This document shows, one piece after another, positions 15,354 to 22,484 of a DNA stretch of 22,484 bases. The position numbers and the translations under genes are program-made. Below the pieces are notes generated by a model. It saw nothing but the letters and a program-made list of their open reading frames with translations, was not told where the DNA came from and did no database searches. The first letter of the stretch is position 1. Each line of letters begins with the position of its first letter. Source of the stretch: Bacteroidales bacterium (GTDB lineage: Bacteria; Bacteroidota; Bacteroidia; Bacteroidales; WCHB1-69); assembly GCA_016285615.1 (NCBI GenBank), contig JAEERB010000021.1, positions 1 to 22,484 on the forward strand, in the 5' to 3' direction.

Positions 15354-16406
15354 CTAAACTAAAAGATTATGAGGTTTTTCGGGTGTAGATAACACTTTCC
15401 CAGACACACCCATATATTTTTCGTCTGGATTATAGGCTATGCCAATCTTATCGAGCAAGCGCTCCGACTGCACCTGATGTAGCTGCAGGCCCAACTGCCA
15501 CGGGTCATAGCCCAACAACAGGCCTGCCATCTCCTCATAAGTGAGCACGGGAATGCCGTAACCTTCTCTGTCGTAGGTTTTTCCTTCCATCTCGGCAATG
15601 GTGTACTGCCACTTGTCCATAAACATAGTACAGCCAGGGCAATTGGCCACGATAAAGTCGGGCTCGTAAGCCTCCATCGACTCGAATTTCTTCTTGGAGT
15701 TGGCCACGCAATAGCCGCGGTTCTCTTGCACCAGATACTGGCGGAAGCCGAAGCCGCAGCAATGACGACGTTCGGGGTAATCGACCACATCGCCACCCCA
15801 CGCTTCAATCATACCTGCCAATACGTATGGGAATTCGGCCTTGCCGACACCCTTTTCAGGGAAAATCTTAGCATAATGGCAACCGATATGTTCCACCACC
15901 TTGAGCGGCTTACCTGTAAAGCGGTTCACCAACTGGTACTTCATCTTATCCTTCAATTCGTAGCGGAACTTATAGATGATGTCGGATGGGTGGGCGATAT
16001 TCTTCGGCACCTCAAACTCCCTTTTGCAAGCCTTCCACAGATATTCGCGCGTTTTTTCCAGAGTCTCAGGATGCTCTTTCCAGATCTCAGTCATCTCGGA
16101 AAAGATACCGAAGGAGGTCACGCACGACGGCACATAATTCTCATAGCCAGCCTCTGTCATCAGCGAGAAGAGGCGCGCCACCACCGTCATCGTGGTCTCA
16201 ATGGGCACCACATCGGCGTGATAGCCAATGCCCGTACAGGTGTGTTGGTTCTCCGAGTCGTAAATATCCTTACCCAACTCCTCACGTAACATACGCAGGA
16301 ACGCCGCCTCTGACCCCGGAAAAAAGGTCTGCCTGATGCAACTTCTCTCATAGAAGTATTTATCGTCGGCTATATTCTTCTGATATTCATTCCAATATCT
16401 TTTCAT
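15354..16406 (-). CDS. HdrB-like protein with one intact and one degenerate CCG domain
   Basis: The protein has 350 residues. Cysteine-rich CCG domains of HdrB bind non-cubane iron-sulfur clusters. The second domain is complete: C176, C216-C217 (HCCGFGFRQ), C256 and C259 (NCPGCTMF). The first has lost key cysteines: C23, then TCTG (C57 only) and PSCVTSF (C95 only), so a double-Cys and a CxxC are both missing. The substrate-side chemistry may therefore differ from heterodisulfide reduction, and only one cluster may be bound. It sits between the HdrDE-like and HdrA-like genes, spaced 13 and 20 bases. Confidence 0.82.
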   Translation of the reverse strand: MKRYWNEYQKNIADDKYFYERSCIRQTFFPGSEAAFLRMLREELGKDIYDSENQHTCTGIGYHADVVPIETTMTVVARLFSLMTEAGYENYVPSCVTSFGIFSEMTEIWKEHPETLEKTREYLWKACKREFEVPKNIAHPSDIIYKFRYELKDKMKYQLVNRFTGKPLKVVEHIGCHYAKIFPEKGVGKAEFPYVLAGMIEAWGGDVVDYPERRHCCGFGFRQYLVQENRGYCVANSKKKFESMEAYEPDFIVANCPGCTMFMDKWQYTIAEMEGKTYDREGYGIPVLTYEEMAGLLLGYDPWQLGLQLHQVQSERLLDKIGIAYNPDEKYMGVSGKVLSTPEKPHNLLV

Positions 16407-16419
16407 AAAAAGCTTTCTA

Positions 16420-18195
16420 TTATGAGATTAAATTGTCTTTTACTATTTCAGCAATGTCTTTCACGGGGAAATCCTTGGCGTGCATGAAGGCTTTCTTGCA
16501 CATGGGACAGGCCGTGGCGATAACATCGGGATTATTGCACAGCAGGCTTCTCATCGAGGCATCGCGAATCTCGCCCTGTTGGTCCGACTCGAGCACTGTA
16601 TTGCCCAGATTGTACCCGCAGCAGATGCTCTTCTCTTTCTCGTAACGCGCCTTGACAGGTGTTGCCACCGCCTTCAGCACGGAGCGCGGCTCATCGTAGA
16701 TGCCACAGCCGCGGCCTAACTCGCACGGGTCGTGGTAAACCACCTTCAAAGCACTCTGCTGCACTTGCAAACGACCGCTGGCAATCAACATGTTAATATA
16801 TTCGGTATGATGCATCACCTTGATAGGCAAGCGATACTCTTTCTTGAATTCCTGATAACAGATGGGACAAGAAGTCACCAGCAACTGCGCACCCGACTGC
16901 ACAATAAGGCGGGTATTCTCACGGCGCAACTCGGTAGCCTGATTGTAAAAGCCTTGCTGCGCCAACGGCTTGCCACAACAAACGGTTTTGTCTTGGTCCA
17001 TATACCAATACTTCTGCCCTGCCGCCTCGAAAATAGCGCACATGGCCTCGGTGATACCTGGCGTGAGGTGTGACATACAACCACCGAAATAGGCCACACG
17101 ACCAATAGCGCTAAAGGGCTTCACACGCTCCACATAATTATAATTGTCGTGCGTGTCGATCTCCTTCTTATTACGCATCTGCTTGCGCACTGCCGCCTGC
17201 TCAATATTCACGGGACAGTCGGCCTCACAGCGCCCGCACATCAGGCAGTTGTTCACCACCTCGGGCTGCAGACGGTTGTAACGAAGGTCGCGCAGAAAAT
17301 ATACCGGCTGTATATTCTTAATATCCAGATGATTATTCAAAGGACAAGCATCTATGCAGATGCCGCAACGAGAGCAGGCACTCAGTTCGAATTTGGTATA
17401 GCCCGTCGGCTGCTCATGCTCCTTCACTCCCAACTTGCGGAAATAGATGAGGAACACCTCTGTAAAGATGTGCATGTAACGCGAGAAAGGCATTGCCACA
17501 AAGAAAGTGCCCAAGGCGATGGAATAGAGCGTCCACAGAGGCAACTCGAGAGCCGCCGCCACCGGCTGGCTGAAAAGATTGCCAATGGCTTGCGTCATAA
17601 AGCCACCGTTATGGTAAAGGGCTGCGGTCGCACTTTCCGATAGAAGACGTAAGGGGAAAATACACCATAATGCCGACAGTGCAAACTTGTCGAAAATGAC
17701 ATGCTTGGTCGGCGACTTCATTCCGAACATGCGGGAATAGATACGCTTGGAATAGGCCAGCAGCACGCCCGACAACACATAGAGCAGCAGCAAGTCCATC
17801 AAGTTGGTGAAGAATGTGGCTGCCCCGAACGTATGGGGATTATGCTCAAAGAAGCGGAAAAAGATGCTCACCCAGAATGGCTTACCACCACCCAACGCCA
17901 AACGGCTTTCCACCGCACCCACCACAATCAACAAAAACCAACCGAAGGCAATGCTGCGATGCATATAACCTAACAACTTGTTTTTACGTGTGATACGGAA
18001 ATGAAACAAACACTCTGTCAGCATCTCCCAAATCGCACCCAAGAACTTCCAAGTAAAAATATTCTTACGCACGATGGTGCGCTGCAAACGATCGAATTGC
18101 CTTATCCAACTAACGTATTTCCATATACAAATGATAAACAGCAGCGCTGTTCCTAAACAGAACGGTATGACAAACGGATTAAAAAAGTCACCCAT
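16420..18195 (-). CDS. Membrane-bound HdrDE-like (DsrMK/QmoC-like) fusion protein
   Basis: The protein has 591 residues with three parts. Residues 1-255 hold about five membrane segments (near 8-27, 78-98, 127-148, 165-185, 222-250) with histidines H79 and H242 as possible heme-b ligands, as in NarI/HdrE-type subunits. Residues 274-284 and 317-327 carry two [4Fe-4S] motifs (CSRCGICIDAC and CLMCGRCEADC). Residues 370-570 carry two complete CCG domains (C373, CC406-407, C443/C446; C491, CC525-526, C563/C566). The layout suits electron exchange between the quinone pool and a thiol/disulfide-type reaction at the inner membrane. It heads the hdrDE-hdrB-hdrA-rsmE run, 77 bases after lptE. Confidence 0.87.
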   Translation of the reverse strand: MGDFFNPFVIPFCLGTALLFIICIWKYVSWIRQFDRLQRTIVRKNIFTWKFLGAIWEMLTECLFHFRITRKNKLLGYMHRSIAFGWFLLIVVGAVESRLALGGGKPFWVSIFFRFFEHNPHTFGAATFFTNLMDLLLLYVLSGVLLAYSKRIYSRMFGMKSPTKHVIFDKFALSALWCIFPLRLLSESATAALYHNGGFMTQAIGNLFSQPVAAALELPLWTLYSIALGTFFVAMPFSRYMHIFTEVFLIYFRKLGVKEHEQPTGYTKFELSACSRCGICIDACPLNNHLDIKNIQPVYFLRDLRYNRLQPEVVNNCLMCGRCEADCPVNIEQAAVRKQMRNKKEIDTHDNYNYVERVKPFSAIGRVAYFGGCMSHLTPGITEAMCAIFEAAGQKYWYMDQDKTVCCGKPLAQQGFYNQATELRRENTRLIVQSGAQLLVTSCPICYQEFKKEYRLPIKVMHHTEYINMLIASGRLQVQQSALKVVYHDPCELGRGCGIYDEPRSVLKAVATPVKARYEKEKSICCGYNLGNTVLESDQQGEIRDASMRSLLCNNPDVIATACPMCKKAFMHAKDFPVKDIAEIVKDNLIS

Positions 18196-18242
18196 AGTAT
18201 TTCAATTAGTATATTTTAGTTTTAAGTATATCTATCTCAATC

Positions 18243-18270
18243 AATTATAAATTATAAATTATAAATTATA
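18243..18270. repeat. Four tandem copies of a 7-bp unit (AATTATA)
   Basis: The unit is repeated exactly four times in the gap between lptE and the HdrDE-like gene, starting two bases after the lptE stop on the minus strand. Copy number could vary by slippage and alter spacing between the two genes. Confidence 0.85.
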
Positions 18271-18272
18271 AA

Positions 18273-18779
18273 TCACCAATTCACGAATGCCTTATTAAAA
18301 ATATCGTCGGTCAATGCCTCATTTATTGTGGTCACCAACGATCCCTCCACGGAGGAGAAGCTGGCGGTACTTGCATAATCTGCATAGCGTGAAAACATCT
18401 GCTCGAAACTCTTTTCGTCATCAAACGTGTCGGTAAAACGCACATTAACCGTAATGGTCAAGCGGTTCATGGCGGCTTTATCGTTACCTTGAATAGCCAC
18501 GGGCGAAACGGTATAATTCACAATTTCGCCTTCAATAACATAGTCGGCACGACCGCCATTAACGATGGTCAGCGGAGTCTGGCTCTGCACCATATTCTTC
18601 AAGGCTGTCGTAAAGTCCTGACTTAATGTAGGATTAATCAGTGTGGAGTTATTGGGGAAAGTGGCAATGCTGACGGTCTTGGCGCGCGGATCCACATTGC
18701 CGCCCGACAAAGAGACGGTCATTTTGCATGCCGACAGCAACAAGGACAAACCGATGAAAAGAATGCCAATTTTTCTCAT
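18273..18779 (-). CDS. lptE: LPS-assembly lipoprotein LptE family
   Basis: The protein has 168 residues. The ATG at 18779 is chosen rather than an upstream TTG that overlaps the preceding gene. The signal peptide ends in the lipobox LLSAC with C18 as the lipid anchor. The body has VSIATFPNNSTLINPTLSQDF and the beta-rich pattern of Bacteroidetes LptE proteins, which plug the LptD barrel and help insert LPS in the outer membrane. It follows the sigma-54 activator by four bases, so the two are co-transcribed. Confidence 0.85.
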   Translation of the reverse strand: MRKIGILFIGLSLLLSACKMTVSLSGGNVDPRAKTVSIATFPNNSTLINPTLSQDFTTALKNMVQSQTPLTIVNGGRADYVIEGEIVNYTVSPVAIQGNDKAAMNRLTITVNVRFTDTFDDEKSFEQMFSRYADYASTASFSSVEGSLVTTINEALTDDIFNKAFVNW

Positions 18780-18783
18780 ACTC

Positions 18784-20016
18784 TTACAATCCAAATTCGT
18801 TGATTTTACGATAAAGTGTGCGCTCCGAAATACCCAATTCCTCGGCCGCTTTACGCCGGTTATTGTTATGTTTGATCAACGCCTTCTTTACCAACTCCTT
18901 CTCGGTTTCAACCAGCGAGCAGCTGTCATCCACCACCTCTGGCTCGTCAATAAGCGCCATCTCTTTCTTGCTGGTAGTCATCGCTATTGTCTTGGGACCC
19001 GCCAAAGCATAGGCATGACTTATCTTGACTGGAATATCCTCATCATGTATGTGTGTTTGAAGTTTGTCGTCATTCATCATCGCCATCTTGTTCACCATCT
19101 CTTTCAACTCTTTCACCTCATCCTTCATTTCGGACAAATACTTGTATATCAATTCCCTTTCAAATGTTCCGACCGATTTTCCCTGATCCTGTTGGTCCCG
19201 TAGCAGCACAGGCAAACCCGACAGTGTGGTATCGGGAAGGTAGGAAGCCACCGTCTGCTCGTCTATTATCCTTCTTCTCTCGATAATGGACATCTGCTCT
19301 GTCACATTTTTCAGTTGGCGGATATTCCCGGGCCACGGATAATTTTTCAGCACCTCGAGGGCGGCGGGTGTCAACTCAATAGCAGGCATGTGGTAATGCT
19401 CTGAGAAATCGGAAGCGAACTTGGTGAACAGCAATATGATATCATCCTTGCGATCGCGCAAGGACGGCACATGAATCGGCACCGTGTTGAGGCGGTAGTA
19501 CAAATCCTCACGAAACTTGCCCTCACTGATCCTATGTGGAATGTTGACATTGGTTGCGGCCACCACTCTGACATCGGTTTTTTGCGGTCTGGATGAGCCC
19601 ACACGTATAAACTCACCGCTCTCGAGCACACGCAATAGGCGCACCTGCGTTGCCAACGGCAAATCAGCCACCTCATCCAAAAAGATGGTACCGCCATTGG
19701 CCTCTTCAAAATAGCCCTTACGGCTATCGACAGCACCTGTAAAAGCGCCCTTTTCGTGACCGAAAAGTTCCGAATCGATGGTTCCTTCAGGTATGGCACC
19801 GCAGTTTACAGCAATATAGCGACCGTGTTTACGCGGACTGTTATCGTGAATGATTTTCGAGAAATTTTCCTTACCAACACCACTCTCCCCCGTGATCAGC
19901 ACCGTCAAGTTGGTTTTGGCCACCTGAACAGCTATATCAATCGCTCTATCCAACGTAACATCATGTCCAATGATTCCATATCGTTGTTTTACAGCAATTA
20001 AATCTCTCTGTTCCAT
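18784..20016 (-). CDS. Sigma-54 interaction-domain transcriptional activator
   Basis: The protein has 410 residues from the ATG at 20016; the frame runs 13 codons further to a TTG. There is no receiver or sensor domain. The AAA+ core starts almost at once: Walker A GESGVGKE (43-50), the sigma-54 contact loop GAFTGA (90-95) and Walker B FLDEVADL. A variable linker of roughly 100 residues follows (VKELKEMVNKMAMM could be coiled coil), then a Fis-type helix-turn-helix in the last 40 residues (RRKAAEELGISERTLYRKI). Lacking an input domain, it may be controlled by expression level or a partner. It leads into lptE and perhaps the Hdr genes. Confidence 0.93.
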   Translation of the reverse strand: MEQRDLIAVKQRYGIIGHDVTLDRAIDIAVQVAKTNLTVLITGESGVGKENFSKIIHDNSPRKHGRYIAVNCGAIPEGTIDSELFGHEKGAFTGAVDSRKGYFEEANGGTIFLDEVADLPLATQVRLLRVLESGEFIRVGSSRPQKTDVRVVAATNVNIPHRISEGKFREDLYYRLNTVPIHVPSLRDRKDDIILLFTKFASDFSEHYHMPAIELTPAALEVLKNYPWPGNIRQLKNVTEQMSIIERRRIIDEQTVASYLPDTTLSGLPVLLRDQQDQGKSVGTFERELIYKYLSEMKDEVKELKEMVNKMAMMNDDKLQTHIHDEDIPVKISHAYALAGPKTIAMTTSKKEMALIDEPEVVDDSCSLVETEKELVKKALIKHNNNRRKAAEELGISERTLYRKINEFGL

Positions 20017-20065
20017 CTGAAAAAATTTATGATTATATTTTATATAAATAGGCAATAAAACTATG

Positions 20066-20083
20066 CAAAAATAGTTATTTTTG
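20066..20083 (-). promoter_or_regulatory. Palindromic promoter element upstream of the sigma-54 activator gene
   Basis: CAAAAATA and TATTTTTG are perfect inverted arms around GT. On either strand TATTTTTG fits the -7 pattern TAnnTTTG. On the minus strand it would start transcription about 45 bases before the activator ATG. It may double as an operator; no protein can be assigned. Confidence 0.4.
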
Positions 20084-20219
20084 TGATACGAAGTTGGGAT
20101 ACTGACAAGTATTTGTCGAAAATAACCTCTTTCTCCTGTTATTTACGTGTGTTGCGCATGTCTATAGCACACTTTTTTTGTTGATAACTTTTATTTGTTA
20201 TTGTTTTTTTATACCTTTT

Positions 20220-20238
20220 TTTGTTGCTATTTTGTTGC
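20220..20238. repeat. 9-bp direct repeat before the integrase gene
   Basis: TTTGTTGCT occurs at 20220-20228 and again at 20230-20238, ten bases apart and thus on one face of the helix. The site is 20 bases before the integrase ATG and is a candidate integrase-binding or autoregulatory site. Confidence 0.4.
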
Positions 20239-20257
20239 TCGAACCTAAACAATAGCA

Positions 20258-21370
20258 ATGAGAAGAAACACTGAGCCTGTGCGCCTGCGCGAGCGCACAA
20301 TGCCGAGCGGAAACATATCGCTTTATCTTGACTATTATTACAACGGAGTACGGAAGTACGAATATCTGCACCTATACCTTATTCCAGAGCACAGCAGGGA
20401 GGACAAGGATAAGAACAGGCAAACGAAACTTCTCGCAGAGACGATACGTTCAAAAAGGCTTGTCGAATACAGGAACGGGATATACGGATTTGAAAAAGGA
20501 AGCAGTGCTGGAGATGTTGATTTTTTCGACTACTTTGAATATGTCATGACGATGTGCGGTCAAAAGAAAACCAAGACCACGAGAATTTGGAGCACCTGCC
20601 TGAACCACCTAAGGCAATACCACCCACGCGACATTCCCGTTTCAATGGTTGACAGGGACTTCATCACAGGCTTCAAGCATTACCTCGACAAAGTTGAGGC
20701 GTGTAACAAGCAGAAAAAGCCGTTAAGCGATAACACGAAGAATATCTATCTTTCAAAGGTTACAGCCGCACTTAACACGGCGGTAAAAGAGGGTGTGATA
20801 GCCAGCAACCCTTCATCGTCAGTGTCGAAGTACAAGGCATACACAAACGAAAAAGTGTACCTCACCACTGAGGAGATAGGGAGGCTTATACATACGAGAA
20901 TGACAAACGATGTCCTGCGCAGAGCCTTTCTATTCGCGTGTTTTACAGGGTTGAGGTTTATAGACGTGAAACGGCTGAAATGGGGAAATGTCGGCAAGGC
21001 TGGTGACTTCACGAGGATTGTCTTCAAGCAGAAGAAGACAGGGGGGCAGGAGTATCTCGATATATGCGTGCAGGCAGAGGAATACCTCGGAAAAAGAATG
21101 CCGAAGGATGTTGAAGTGTTCCACGGTCTCAACTACAGCGTACATTTGACAGAGGCATTGCGCAAGTGGGCGAAGGATGCAGGCATAGACAAGCCCATAA
21201 CATTTCACAGCAGCAGGCACTCGTTCGCGATAATGATGCTTAACCTCGACACGGACATTTACACCGTATCGAAACTTCTCGGCCATGCCAATCTTGCAAG
21301 TACGCAGATATATGCAAGGATTGTTGACAAGAAAAAACAGGAGGCAATCTCAAAAATACCAAGGATATGA
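20258..21370 (+). CDS. Tyrosine recombinase/integrase of an integrated element
   Basis: The protein has 370 residues, the common size for Bacteroidetes integrases. The N-terminal ~70 residues are an arm-type DNA-binding domain (SGNISLYLDYYYNG). Residues about 85-185 form a SAM-like core-binding domain. The catalytic domain shows R233 (TGLRFIDVKRL), a lysine near 259-260, H317 and R320 (HSSRHSFA), H343 (LLGHANLASTQ) and the nucleophile Y352 (IYARI). All key residues are present, so it is probably active. It is the first gene of the element, reading inward from the junction near 20.0-20.25 kb. No tRNA gene is seen at that junction. Confidence 0.95.
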   Translation: MRRNTEPVRLRERTMPSGNISLYLDYYYNGVRKYEYLHLYLIPEHSREDKDKNRQTKLLAETIRSKRLVEYRNGIYGFEKGSSAGDVDFFDYFEYVMTMCGQKKTKTTRIWSTCLNHLRQYHPRDIPVSMVDRDFITGFKHYLDKVEACNKQKKPLSDNTKNIYLSKVTAALNTAVKEGVIASNPSSSVSKYKAYTNEKVYLTTEEIGRLIHTRMTNDVLRRAFLFACFTGLRFIDVKRLKWGNVGKAGDFTRIVFKQKKTGGQEYLDICVQAEEYLGKRMPKDVEVFHGLNYSVHLTEALRKWAKDAGIDKPITFHSSRHSFAIMMLNLDTDIYTVSKLLGHANLASTQIYARIVDKKKQEAISKIPRI

Positions 21371-21576
21371 AATATACGCTTGAAATCACAGGAGACAAGG
21401 TGGTGATGACTGATACTGCCAATCATGTCTCACTCCATTTTACAGAGCACATGTATGCGCAAACGCACGTTGTTACCATTGCCAACGAACGTGCATACAC
21501 GCAGGAAGGGCTGTCGAGAATACTTTCCGACATGGAAAGCTGGCTTATGGTGAACGGCTACGATTTAGCCTTTTGA
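21367..21576 (+). CDS. Small hypothetical protein coupled to the integrase gene
   Basis: The protein has 69 residues and starts within the integrase stop (ATGA overlap), so it is translated with the integrase. It has beta-strand-like alternation in its first half (LEITGDKVVMTD, VSLHFTEH) and a helical end. No family is recognised. The last 19 bases overlap the tail of the convergent regulator gene. Its position suggests a helper of recombination (for example a directionality factor), but nothing in its sequence proves that. Confidence 0.6.
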   Translation: MKYTLEITGDKVVMTDTANHVSLHFTEHMYAQTHVVTIANERAYTQEGLSRILSDMESWLMVNGYDLAF

Positions 21577-21818
21577 AGCATCGAGCCTTCGCCCGTGAGC
21601 AGCCACATCGCAGAGATATTGTAGTCTTGAACAAGATACGACAACCATACGGGCTTGAATATGCCGCTCGAAGGCGACTCCTTCAGCTTGGCAAAGTTCC
21701 TCCTGTCTATCGCATATTGCCTTGGAAAGGTCGCAAAACCCCTCATTTTCTTTGTGAGTATGAGGAAGTTAATTGCTTCAAAAAAACGCAATACTATATC
21801 TTCATTGGTCTGTATCAT
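21558..21818 (-). CDS. Phage-repressor-like DNA-binding protein (Bacteroidetes type)
   Basis: The protein has 86 residues. It follows the pattern of short Bacteroidetes regulators: an initial helix (VLRFFEAINFLI), a helix-turn-helix-like middle (FPRQYAIDRRNFAKL), then WLSYLVQDYNISAMWLLTGEGSM. The terminal WLLTGEG motif recurs as WLLAGTGDM in the other regulator of this element, placing both among Cro/CI-like proteins. It could control the integrase or element lifestyle genes. Function beyond DNA binding is not shown by the sequence. Confidence 0.65.
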   Translation of the reverse strand: MIQTNEDIVLRFFEAINFLILTKKMRGFATFPRQYAIDRRNFAKLKESPSSGIFKPVWLSYLVQDYNISAMWLLTGEGSMLQKAKS

Positions 21819-21856
21819 ATTCTTATTTTTGCAAAATCTTTATTCTAAAACGGTTT

Positions 21857-21882
21857 ATATTATAATATGATGATTATATCAT
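21857..21882. promoter_or_regulatory. AT-rich palindromes between the two regulator genes
   Basis: ATATTATAATAT (21857-21868) is a perfect palindrome, and ATGAT/ATCAT (21870-21882) form an inverted repeat around TAT. They lie in the 103-base gap upstream of the 86-residue regulator and could be operators. AT-rich palindromes arise easily by chance. Confidence 0.3.
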
Positions 21883-21921
21883 TTGAAAAATAAAAACGTG
21901 TTAGAATCGAAATTTCACCGA

Positions 21922-22266
21922 TTAAACTTTGTCGATATATTTTATCAGCTCAGTGAGCTGTTCCGTAAGTCTTCTATTTGTCTCCGTTAGCGTATGGACG
22001 GTTTCAATAAGCATGGACGTGTCGTCCTTCGGTTCATGCACATCGCCGTTTGCAAACATGTCTCCCGTACCAGCGAGCAGCCATGCCCTGTTAAACTGAG
22101 GATAGACGGCAAGTATCTTATCCGCTATCTTTGGCGATATCCTTTTTATACGTCCACGCTGCAAGTCGTATATCTGTGTGGGGGTTGTCCCGATGCTTTC
22201 GGCAAAGTCCTTCCCATTCATATCGAGTTCGTCAAGAACCTTTGTGATTATCTCTGGTGTTTGCAT
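21922..22266 (-). CDS. Cro/CI-type helix-turn-helix regulator with C-terminal coiled coil
   Basis: The protein has 114 residues. The helix-turn-helix spans about residues 15-60 (GKDFAESIGTTPTQIYDLQRGRIKRIS), followed by WLLAGTGDMF, a motif common after the HTH in Bacteroidetes phage repressors. The last 35 residues (MLIETVHTLTETNRRLTEQL) are a likely coiled coil for dimerisation. There is no peptidase domain for SOS-type cleavage. It starts four bases after the preceding nuclease-like gene, so the two share a transcript. Confidence 0.85.
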   Translation of the reverse strand: MQTPEIITKVLDELDMNGKDFAESIGTTPTQIYDLQRGRIKRISPKIADKILAVYPQFNRAWLLAGTGDMFANGDVHEPKDDTSMLIETVHTLTETNRRLTEQLTELIKYIDKV

Positions 22267-22270
22267 ATTG

Positions 22271-22484
22271 TTATCCCTTTATAAAGCGTTTGGCTGCTTC
22301 TTTTAGTTTATCGGCATATAAATATATGTCATCAAGTTTTTCGATGTTAAATCGCTCTTCTGACTTATCCTCGGCGATGATTCCTATTCGCTTGTTGGCG
22401 TTGTTGAAGTAGAGCCTGCAAACCGCGTTACGGTTATTGTCGTCAACCAATACGGAACAATACGACTGTGCGTCTCTGTATGTT
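22271..22484 (-). CDS. C-terminal part of a probable HsdR-N-like (type I restriction nuclease-like) protein, 5' end outside window
   Basis: An open frame enters from the window edge and ends at TAA 22271-22273, giving 71 residues. It reads SYCSVLVDDNNRNAVCRLYF, then FNIEKLDDIYLYADKLKEA. This matches the C-terminal pattern I know from phage- and island-borne proteins annotated as type I restriction endonuclease/HsdR N-terminal-like (LLDDNNRKPICRLHF...). The nuclease domain itself would lie upstream, outside the window, so activity cannot be judged. Together with the adjoining repressor it suggests a small defence or regulatory cassette in the element. Confidence 0.5.
   Translation of the reverse strand, partial: TYRDAQSYCSVLVDDNNRNAVCRLYFNNANKRIGIIAEDKSEERFNIEKLDDIYLYADKLKEAAKRFIKG

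Noticed and set aside
20085..20257. tRNA or tRNA fragment as attachment site, and a weak hairpin with T-run at about 20149-20181
   Set aside because: No cloverleaf arms are visible, and the hairpin has a bulged short stem with no gene ending before it.

Overview
The window looks like chromosome of a Bacteroidales bacterium, most likely Prevotellaceae or a near relative. Reasons: Bacteroidetes-style Rhs proteins, start sites preceded by -7 boxes of the form TAnnTTTG with little Shine-Dalgarno signal, an LptE lipoprotein next to a sigma-54 activator, and a Bacteroidetes-type tyrosine integrase. Genus cannot be fixed from sequence alone. Coding GC is mixed: the Rhs core is GC-rich, while the Rhs tips and their partner genes are strongly AT-rich.

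Layout. (1) 1-4522, plus strand: an Rhs polymorphic-toxin locus with two successive cassettes. First comes the 3' end of an Rhs protein with an M91-like zinc-protease tip and a secreted partner (candidate immunity protein). A start-less LysM remnant follows. Then an N-terminally truncated Rhs core ends in a JAB/MPN-like tip, with a second secreted partner. (2) 4523-7762, minus strand: rplC-rplD-rplW-rplB-rpsS, a piece of the S10 ribosomal operon lacking rpsJ before it and rplV/rpsC after it, with its own promoter and its own intrinsic terminator. (3) 8233-11318, plus strand: a tight operon for a P-loop nucleotide kinase, dCMP deaminase, a two-domain VOC protein and two HdrC-like 2x[4Fe-4S] proteins. 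(4) 11315-13517: KDPG aldolase (eda, minus), a secreted NUC-family nuclease (plus) and a small secreted protein resembling the front of a TonB-receptor (minus). (5) 13593-20016, minus strand, compact: sigma-54 activator, lptE, a membrane HdrDE-like fusion, HdrB-like, HdrA/QmoA-like and rsmE, ending at an intrinsic terminator. (6) 20258-22484: one end of an integrated element with tyrosine integrase, a small unknown protein, two Cro/CI-like regulators and the C-terminus of a probable HsdR-N-like nuclease.

How the parts work together. The most system-like content is the Hdr/Qmo-type electron-transfer module, split into two operons that face each other about 3 kb apart (HdrC+HdrC on plus, HdrDE+HdrB+HdrA on minus). 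Together they supply every part expected of a membrane-anchored Hdr-like complex. Its electron donor and acceptor are not evident here. The Rhs region is a typical toxin-diversification locus. Two divergent intergenic regions (7.97-8.21 kb and 12.00-12.19 kb) carry the same modular repeat in opposite orientation, and the repeat ends contribute promoter -7 boxes to the adjoining genes.
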